Source of the DNA: Actinomycetes bacterium
Lineage (GTDB): Bacteria; Actinomycetota; Actinomycetes; Mycobacteriales; Micromonosporaceae
Reading direction: 5' to 3'
Length of the DNA stretch: 6,201 nucleotides
NCBI GenBank assembly: GCA_023437285.1
Contig: JAEZGP010000686.1
Location: 1-6,201, forward strand
Below the pieces are notes generated by a model. That model made no database searches and was not told the origin of the DNA. It saw nothing but the letters and a program-made list of their open reading frames with translations. Shown here one piece after another: positions 1 to 6,201 of this stretch. Positions within the stretch are counted from its first letter, which is position 1; every line of letters begins with the position of its first letter. The translations under genes and the position numbers were made by a program.

Positions 1-22
1 TCGGCGCACTTCGGTGCGCCGA
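1..22 (+). other. UUCG-tetraloop hairpin upstream of dnaJ
   Basis: Bases 1-9 (TCGGCGCAC) and 14-22 (GTGCGCCGA) are exact reverse complements around the loop TTCG (10-13). The closing pair is C-G, giving the extra-stable cUUCGg tetraloop in RNA. No T-run follows, so a classical intrinsic terminator is not supported. It ends 39 bases before the dnaJ start, probably in or near the grpE-dnaJ junction. An mRNA processing or stability element, or a partial attenuator setting the DnaJ level, are possible roles (inference). The window edge prevents knowing whether the stem is longer or whether this is the 3' end of grpE. Confidence 0.6.
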
Positions 23-47
23 CGCGCCGCACGGGACAACGTTCGGC

Positions 48-55
48 GGAGGAGG
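48..55 (+). promoter_or_regulatory. dnaJ ribosome binding site
   Basis: GGAGGAGG lies six bases before GTG 62. It fixes the dnaJ start at that GTG rather than at the in-frame GTG at 14. The upstream GTG would add 16 mostly arginine residues unlike any DnaJ N-terminus, and it lies inside the hairpin. Confidence 0.85.
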
Positions 56-61
56 TGGGGC

Positions 62-1288
62 GTGAGTTCCAAGGACTGGTTGGAGAAGGACTTCTACGCG
101 GTCCTGGGCGTGTCCAAGACGGCCACCGCTGATGAGATCAAGAAGGCGTACCGGCGGTTGGCGCGGGAGAACCACCCCGACCACAACCCCGGCAACAAGG
201 AGGCCGAGGAACGGTTCAAGGCCGTGTCCGAGGCGTACGACGTGCTCTCCGACGACCGCAAGCGGCGCGAGTACGACGAGATGCGCGCGCTGTTCGGCTC
301 CGGCGCGTTCCGGCGCAGTGCCCGTACGGGCGGCAACACGGGCGGCGCCAGCACCTTCGACCTGAGCGACCTGTTCGGCGGCCAGGCGGGACCGCCACCT
401 CCCGGCGGGCCGGCCGGCGACCGGCGCTTCGGCGGGGCCGGCTTCACCGACCTGTTCGGCACGATCTTCGGCGGCGGACCCCGGGCGGGCCGGCGCAGCG
501 GTCCCTCCAAGGGCGCGGACGTCGAGGTGGAGGTCGTCCTCGACTTCGGCGACGCGGTGCACGGCGCGACCCTGCCGGTGACCGTACGGTCGCCCGGCGT
601 CTGCGACAGCTGTCACGGCAGTGGCGCCAAGCCGGGCACCCAGCCACGCCGCTGCCCGGTCTGCGACGGCGTCGGCCTCATCACGTCCAACCAGGGCTCG
701 TTCAGCTTCTCCGAGCCGTGCCGGGAGTGCCAGGGCGTCGGTACGGTCGTCGACGAGAAGTGCCCCGAGTGCCACGGCACCGGCGGCGTCACCAAGACCC
801 GCACCCTCAACGTGCGCATCCCGCCGGGCGTCGCCGACGGTCAGAAGATCCGGCTGGCCGGACGCGGGGAGCCCGGCGAGCGCGGCGGCCCACCCGGCGA
901 CCTGCACCTGCTGGTGAAGGTGCGACCCGATTCGCTGTTCGGCCGCCAGGGCGACGACCTGACGCTGACGGTGCCGGTGACCTACCCCGAGGCGGTACTC
1001 GGCGCGGACCTGCGCGTACCGACGTTGGACGGCGCGGTCACCGTACGGGTGCCCCCGGGTACGCCCAACGGGCGGGTCCTGCGGGTACGCGGACGTGGCG
1101 TGCCGCACCGCGACGGCGGCGCCGGCGACCTACTCGTCACGATCGAGGTGACGGTGCCCAGCGCGCTGTCGCCCGAGGCCCGCAAGGCGCTGGAGGACTT
1201 CGCGCTGTTCAGCCCCAAGGCGCCCCGCGGCGCGATCGAGGACGCCGTCCAGCGCCTCTCCTTCCGCCCCGGGCAGGGAAGAGGGTGA
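62..1288 (+). CDS. dnaJ: Chaperone protein DnaJ (Hsp40, type I)
   Basis: This is the cytoplasmic co-chaperone that delivers unfolded clients to DnaK and stimulates its ATPase. The 408-residue product is a full-length type I DnaJ. The J domain spans about 10-75 with the catalytic HPD at 38-40. A Gly/Phe/Pro-rich linker follows (about 78-155, with GPPPPGG). The zinc-binding domain has four CxxCxGxG repeats at 181-188, 198-205, 220-227 and 234-241, all cysteines intact. The C-terminal beta-sandwich substrate domain runs from about 245 to 375. The GTG start is chosen from the GGAGGAGG site six bases upstream and because the J domain then begins at the usual distance. hspR starts three bases after the stop, so the two are surely co-transcribed. 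That link to hspR identifies this as the operon-encoded DnaJ (DnaJ1 type), with dnaK and grpE expected just before the window. I see no truncation or frameshift. Confidence 0.97.
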   Translation: MSSKDWLEKDFYAVLGVSKTATADEIKKAYRRLARENHPDHNPGNKEAEERFKAVSEAYDVLSDDRKRREYDEMRALFGSGAFRRSARTGGNTGGASTFDLSDLFGGQAGPPPPGGPAGDRRFGGAGFTDLFGTIFGGGPRAGRRSGPSKGADVEVEVVLDFGDAVHGATLPVTVRSPGVCDSCHGSGAKPGTQPRRCPVCDGVGLITSNQGSFSFSEPCRECQGVGTVVDEKCPECHGTGGVTKTRTLNVRIPPGVADGQKIRLAGRGEPGERGGPPGDLHLLVKVRPDSLFGRQGDDLTLTVPVTYPEAVLGADLRVPTLDGAVTVRVPPGTPNGRVLRVRGRGVPHRDGGAGDLLVTIEVTVPSALSPEARKALEDFALFSPKAPRGAIEDAVQRLSFRPGQGRG

Positions 1289-1291
1289 CCG

Positions 1292-1720
1292 GTGATGGCC
1301 GAGGATCACGAGTTGGACGCCAAGGTCCTGATCATCTCGGTGGCCGCCCGGATGGCCGGCATGCACCCGCAGACGCTGCGCCAGTACGACCGCCTGGGCC
1401 TGCTCCAGCCGGGCCGGGCCAGCGGCGGCGGCCGCCGTTACAGCGCGCGCGACGTCATGCTGCTGCGTGAGATCCAGCGGCTCAGCCAGGAGGAGGGCGT
1501 CAGCCTCGCCGGCATCCGCCGCATCATCGAGCTGGAGCAGCTCAACCTGGAGCTGCGCAAGCGCGTCGCGGCCCTGGAGCAATCGCTGGCCGCGGCCCGC
1601 GAGGAGCTGGCGCGCGCGCAGTCCGGATACCTCTACCCCCGGGCCGACCTCGTACCGGCACGGCAGACGCCCACGGCCCTCGTGGTGTGGAAGCCGCGCC
1701 GGCCGAGCGCGGACACCTGA
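1292..1720 (+). CDS. hspR: Heat shock repressor HspR (MerR family)
   Basis: This is a DNA-binding repressor of chaperone genes. In Streptomyces and mycobacteria HspR binds HAIR inverted repeats (CTTGAGT-N7-ACTCAAG) with DnaK as co-repressor. The 142-residue protein has a MerR winged helix-turn-helix at about 14-55: helix SVAARMAGMHPQTLRQYDRLG, then a glycine-rich wing ending GGGRRYSARDV. A second helical pair follows (57-80), then a leucine-heptad coiled coil for dimerisation (about 80-110). The short tail contains ALVVWKP (129-135). It lacks the metal-binding cysteines of metal-sensing MerR proteins. It sits three bases after the dnaJ stop. GTG 1292 and ATG 1295 are adjacent and both within reach of the GAGGG at 1281-1285, so the start is uncertain by one codon. 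A matching HAIR site is present before clpB in this window, which supports both identifications. Confidence 0.96.
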   Translation: MMAEDHELDAKVLIISVAARMAGMHPQTLRQYDRLGLLQPGRASGGGRRYSARDVMLLREIQRLSQEEGVSLAGIRRIIELEQLNLELRKRVAALEQSLAAAREELARAQSGYLYPRADLVPARQTPTALVVWKPRRPSADT

Positions 1721-1758
1721 TCACGATTGCCAACGGACGTGGCCGGCGAACGAAGTCC

Positions 1759-1775
1759 TGGGAACGGCCTTCCCA
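1759..1775. repeat. Short inverted repeat after hspR
   Basis: TGGGAA (1759-1764) and TTCCCA (1770-1775) are perfect inverted repeats around a five-base centre, 38 bases after the hspR stop. The following bases are not T-rich, so any terminator role for the dnaJ-hspR transcript is weak. The right arm coincides with the candidate -35 of the next gene, so an operator role is equally possible. A self-complementary run of three CCGG units (1781-1792) follows it. Confidence 0.4.
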
Positions 1776-1799
1776 TTGCGCCGGCCGGCCGGATACGTT
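1770..1799 (+). promoter_or_regulatory. Candidate housekeeping promoter for the 143-residue gene
   Basis: TTCCCA (1770-1775; four of six matches to TTGACA) is followed after 18 bases by TACGTT (1794-1799; fits the actinobacterial TANNNT -10). This predicts a start near 1806 and a leader of about 30 bases. The match is weak and the gene could instead be read through from hspR. Confidence 0.3.
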
Positions 1800-1835
1800 G
1801 GAATTGCCCCACGCCCCTGGCAGGAGTAGCCCCTC

Positions 1836-2267
1836 GTGTCCGTGCACCAGAGCACCTTCACCGGCTTCGTGAACCCGGTCGACCCGACGGCCGCGGAGCT
1901 GCGCGCCTGGGCCTATCAGCCGGACTCGGTGAACCTTTCCTCGATGCCGCCCGACTGGGACCTGCTGGTGGCGGGCGACCATCTCATCGGCACACTGGCC
2001 GACCTGGCGCTCGACCCGCGCTGCCCGGCGCGCCGCTTCGCGCTGCACTGCCTGCACATCTACGCGGCGGACACGGTGCGCACCAACTTCCGGGCCCATC
2101 CGAAGCGCCGGCTGCGCAAGCTGGTGGAGCAGGCGGAGGCGCGCGGCGACGACGTCAACCGCCAGTGGGCGTACAACACGCGCATGCTGATCGCCCGGCC
2201 CGACCTGTTCAACTACCACGACTGGTGCGAGGGCGGGCTCGTGCGCACTCCGCGCAAGCTGGGCTAG
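1836..2267 (+). CDS. Conserved-looking protein of unknown function, 143 residues
   Basis: I do not recognise this protein. GTG 1836 is preceded by AGGAG (1822-1826) nine bases upstream, and codon use matches its neighbours, so it is a genuine gene. The product looks soluble and cytoplasmic, with no signal peptide and no membrane segment. It is rich in Trp, His and Arg. Visible features are an N-terminal FTGFVNPVDPTAAELRAWAY stretch (8-27), an acidic/hydrophobic middle with PPDWDLL (38-44), and a predicted helical region (64-105) with several His/Cys (H71, C72, H74). That region has a basic HPKRRLRK patch at 88-95. The C-terminal segment contains RPDLFNYHDWCEGG (121-134). It carries no nucleotide-binding or metalloprotease motif I can name. 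It lies 115 bases after hspR and could share its transcript or use the weak promoter at 1770-1799. Its TAG stop overlaps the stop of the convergent SDR gene. A link to protein quality control is only suggested by position. Confidence 0.82.
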   Translation: MSVHQSTFTGFVNPVDPTAAELRAWAYQPDSVNLSSMPPDWDLLVAGDHLIGTLADLALDPRCPARRFALHCLHIYAADTVRTNFRAHPKRRLRKLVEQAEARGDDVNRQWAYNTRMLIARPDLFNYHDWCEGGLVRTPRKLG

Positions 2268-3025
2268 GACTGGATCGCGCCGCCGTCGACGTTGATGCCC
2301 TGGCCGGTGACGCCCGGGTTGGCCACGCAGAACCACACCGCCTCGGCGACCTCCTCCGACGTGATGAGCCGGCCGATCGGCTGCTTGTCGGCGAGCAGCC
2401 GGCGGGCCTCGTCGGGCGTACGGCCAGTGCGCTTGGCGATCATCGAGATGGTGTCGTTGGTCATCGGGGTGTCCACATAGGCGGGACAGACGGCGTTGAC
2501 GGTCACCCCGGTGCGGGCCAGTTCGGCGGCGGCGGAACGCACCAGGCCGAGCACGCCGTGCTTGGCCGCCGTGTACGCCGCGATGTAGGGCTCGCCGCGC
2601 TTGGACGCGACCGACGCCACCACGACGATGCGACCGTATCCGGCGTCGACCATGGCGGGCACGGAGCGGCGGATGCAGCGGAACGGCGCCGTCAGGTTGA
2701 GGTCGAGCATGCGCTGCCAGTCCAGGTCGGTGATGCGGGCGATCGGGGCGGAGTTGCCCGCCCCCGCGTTGGCGACCAGGATTTCGACCGGCCCGAACTC
2801 GGCCTCCACCATGGCGAAGACGTCGTCGACCGAGCCCTGCGCGGTCAGGTCGGCGGGCACCACGATCGCCGGGCCGTCGCAGAGCTTCGCCGTTTCGTCG
2901 AGCTCGTCGCGGTTGCGCGCGGTCAGGGCGACGCGGTGCCCCGCGGCGGCGAGCCGGAGGGCGACGGCGCGGCCGATGCCGCGACCGGCCCCGGTGACGA
3001 GAGCGGTCCGCGAGACGTCCGACAT
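2264..3025 (-). CDS. SDR-family NAD(P)-dependent oxidoreductase (FabG/hydroxyacyl dehydrogenase-like)
   Basis: This is a classical short-chain dehydrogenase of 253 residues, cytoplasmic and probably a tetramer. The cofactor loop TGAGRGIG is at 11-18. ADL follows strand 3 (58-60), NAG is at 86-88, and the catalytic residues are N110, S138, Y151 and K155. Arg15, and Arg37 after the second strand, favour NADPH. The C-terminal lid carries CPAYVDTPMT and the closing VDGG. The usual PG of the SDR core reads PA here. The overall shape resembles 3-oxoacyl-ACP reductase and 3-hydroxybutyrate-type dehydrogenases, but the substrate cannot be told from sequence, so no symbol is given. ATG 3025 is preferred over an in-frame GTG at 3049, because a TACCCT -10 lies six bases before the ATG (leaderless mRNA) and the GTG falls inside a palindromic operator. 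It is transcribed away from clpB and converges with the 143-residue gene, so it is not part of the chaperone operon. Confidence 0.9.
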   Translation of the reverse strand: MSDVSRTALVTGAGRGIGRAVALRLAAAGHRVALTARNRDELDETAKLCDGPAIVVPADLTAQGSVDDVFAMVEAEFGPVEILVANAGAGNSAPIARITDLDWQRMLDLNLTAPFRCIRRSVPAMVDAGYGRIVVVASVASKRGEPYIAAYTAAKHGVLGLVRSAAAELARTGVTVNAVCPAYVDTPMTNDTISMIAKRTGRTPDEARRLLADKQPIGRLITSEEVAEAVWFCVANPGVTGQGINVDGGAIQS

Positions 3026-3031
3026 GAGATG

Positions 3032-3061
3032 AGGGTATGCGTGAATCACGCACCTCGGAAA
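3032..3061 (-). promoter_or_regulatory. Candidate leaderless promoter of the SDR gene
   Basis: On the minus strand, TTTCCG (3061-3056) and TACCCT (3037-3032) are separated by 18 bases. The -10 fits the actinobacterial TANNNT pattern; the -35 matches only three of six. The base expected for transcription start, seven after the -10, is the A of ATG 3025. No Shine-Dalgarno is visible before that ATG, which is consistent with a leaderless transcript. Confidence 0.45.
3038..3052. promoter_or_regulatory. Perfect 15-base palindrome, candidate operator
   Basis: TGCGTGA (3038-3044) and TCACGCA (3046-3052) are exact reverse complements around a single A. The palindrome lies entirely between the predicted -35 and -10 of the SDR gene and abuts the -10. 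That is the expected place for a dimeric repressor site. No regulator gene for it is seen in the window; HspR is unlikely because the HAIR core TTGAG is absent. Confidence 0.55.
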
Positions 3062-3088
3062 GCTGTGTACGGGCAGGATTTGTTCAGG

Positions 3089-3114
3089 GGAATCCGCAGT
3101 GGCCGGCGAGAGTT
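3089..3114 (+). promoter_or_regulatory. Candidate SigR/SigH-type ECF sigma promoter of clpB
   Basis: GGAAT (3089-3093), an 18-base spacer, and GTT (3112-3114) exactly fit the GGAAT-N18-GTT pattern of Streptomyces SigR and mycobacterial SigH, the thiol-oxidative and heat-stress sigma factors. Mycobacterial clpB is known to be under SigH. The predicted start near 3120-3123 gives a leader of about 45 bases. The -10 GTT lies within the left arm of the HspR operator. I see no convincing housekeeping -10/-35 pair in the same region. Confidence 0.6.
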
Positions 3115-3139
3115 GAGTCGAGTACGCTCAACTTTGAGC
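3111..3139. promoter_or_regulatory. HAIR operator for HspR, with a third half-site
   Basis: AGTTGAG (3111-3117) and CTCAACT (3127-3133) form a perfect inverted repeat with nine bases between. This is the geometry of the HspR-associated inverted repeat, CTTGAGT-N7-ACTCAAG; the outer C/G of the consensus reads G/C here. TTGAGC (3134-3139) directly adjoins and is the inverse of GCTCAA (3126-3131), making a third half-site. It lies 27 bases before the clpB ATG and supports clpB belonging to the HspR regulon. It also shows that the reading frame upstream of ATG 3166 is control region rather than protein. Confidence 0.85.
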
Positions 3140-3165
3140 GCCGATCGAACCCACCCGAGGGAGAC

Positions 3166-5760
<2,595 letters not shown>

Positions 5761-5767
5761 AGCGTTG

Positions 5768-5799
5768 CCCGGTGCGGCCCGACAGCGGGTCGCACCGGG
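5768..5799 (+). terminator. clpB transcription terminator (hairpin without U-tail)
   Basis: CCCGGTGCG (5768-5776) pairs perfectly with CGCACCGGG (5791-5799). Inside it GCCCG (5777-5781) pairs with CGGGT (5786-5790) through one G-U. Together they make a continuous 14-pair stem with the loop ACAG (5782-5785). It begins eight bases after the clpB stop. No T-run follows, as is common for actinomycete terminators. It separates clpB from the membrane-protein gene. Confidence 0.85.
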
Positions 5800-5848
5800 A
5801 ACCTACCGCACGGTACGGTGATCCGGCAGAAGAGCAGGGAGGCCCTTG

Positions 5849-6201
5849 ATGTCGTACGAAGTCCAGCAGCCGCAGAAGCCACGTCCCACAGTGGTCGGCA
5901 TCGCCGTCGTGCTGCTCTACGTTTCGGCCGCCATCCTGCTCATCCTGGGTGTCGCCCAGATGAGCATGTTCGGCCCGATGAGCCGGGCGTACGAGGAGGC
6001 CTACAAGGGCACCGACCTTGAGGGCAGCGGCAGCATGATCGCGACCTTCTCCACGTGGATCTCGGGCGGTCTCTACCTGCTGTTCGCCATCGGCCTGGCC
6101 GTACTGGCGATCTTCGTGGGCCGCGGCAAGCAGCCCGCCCGCATCACCACCTGGGTGGTGGCCGGCCTCGTGGCGCTGTGCTGCGGGTGCGGGGGCATCC
6201 T
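5849..6201 (+). CDS. Small multi-pass membrane protein, 3' end outside window
   Basis: An open frame from ATG 5849 runs off the window with no stop, giving 117 complete codons. GGAGG (5838-5842) sits six bases before the ATG. A short polar, Gln/Pro/Lys-rich N-terminus (2-13) is followed by membrane segment 1 (about 15-37). A Tyr/Glu-containing outer or inner loop (about 40-68, with MSRAYEEAYKG) comes next, then segment 2 (about 70-91), a basic GRGKQPAR turn (91-98), and segment 3 starting at about 99. Segment 3 contains a cysteine cluster CCGC (111-114). By the positive-inside rule the GRGKQPAR turn is probably cytoplasmic. I do not recognise the family. The gene lies behind the clpB terminator, so it is probably a separate unit. 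No good promoter is evident in the 49 bases between. Confidence 0.82.
   Translation, partial: MSYEVQQPQKPRPTVVGIAVVLLYVSAAILLILGVAQMSMFGPMSRAYEEAYKGTDLEGSGSMIATFSTWISGGLYLLFAIGLAVLAIFVGRGKQPARITTWVVAGLVALCCGCGGI

Noticed and set aside
14..61. Extension of DnaJ to an upstream in-frame GTG at 14
   Set aside because: It adds 16 mainly arginine residues, has no ribosome binding site, and lies in the hairpin; GTG 62 has a strong GGAGGAGG at ideal spacing.
3..65. Tail of grpE in frame 3, ending at TGA 63-65 and overlapping the dnaJ GTG
   Set aside because: The frame is open from the window edge, but the residues (ending in a glycine run) show nothing recognisable as GrpE, so it cannot be supported without upstream sequence.
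3113..3141. TTGAGT in the HAIR as a housekeeping -35 for clpB
   Set aside because: No TANNNT hexamer lies 16-19 bases downstream; the SigR/SigH-type reading fits better.
5798..5820. Promoter of the membrane-protein gene: TACGGT (5814-5819) as -10, or GGAAC-N15-GTG as an ECF site
   Set aside because: The -35 for TACGGT would fall in the terminator arm with no match, and the ECF spacing and -10 do not fit a known consensus. The TACCG-CA-CGGTA repeat at 5804-5815 is short enough to be chance.

Overview
The window is GC-rich DNA with actinomycete-style coding: GTG starts, strong GC bias at third codon positions, and terminators without a U-tail. The gene order dnaJ-hspR followed nearby by clpB is the heat-shock chaperone locus of high-GC Actinomycetota. 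Micromonosporaceae is my best guess at family level, from general resemblance only.

Layout. Positions 1-61 hold a perfect UUCG-capped hairpin and a strong ribosome binding site ahead of dnaJ (62-1288, +). Three bases later comes hspR (1292-1720, +), a MerR-family repressor. These look like the last two genes of a dnaK-grpE-dnaJ-hspR operon whose first half lies outside the window. A 115-base gap holds a small inverted repeat and a weak candidate promoter. Next is a 143-residue protein I do not recognise (1836-2267, +). It converges on an SDR oxidoreductase gene (2264-3025, -), and the two stop codons share one CTAG. Between the SDR gene and clpB (3166-5760, +) lies a 140-base divergent regulatory region. 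A strong hairpin terminator follows clpB. The window ends inside a gene for a small multi-pass membrane protein (5849 to beyond 6201, +), which has its own ribosome binding site.

How the genes work together. DnaJ is the J-domain co-chaperone of DnaK. ClpB is the disaggregase that works with DnaK/DnaJ to rescue aggregated proteins. HspR is the repressor that, in Streptomyces and mycobacteria, shuts off the dnaK operon and clpB with DnaK as co-repressor. The clpB upstream region carries a good HspR operator (HAIR). It also carries an exact match to the thiol/oxidative-stress ECF sigma promoter pattern (GGAAT-N18-GTT, SigR/SigH type), whose -10 GTT lies inside the left HAIR arm. This suggests that sigma-factor activation and HspR repression meet at the same bases.

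I see no unknown mobile, defence or biosynthetic system here. The parts worth following up are regulatory: the overlapping sigma/HAIR site with a third half-site; a perfect 15-base palindrome filling the spacer of a probably leaderless SDR promoter; and the shared-stop convergent gene pair.
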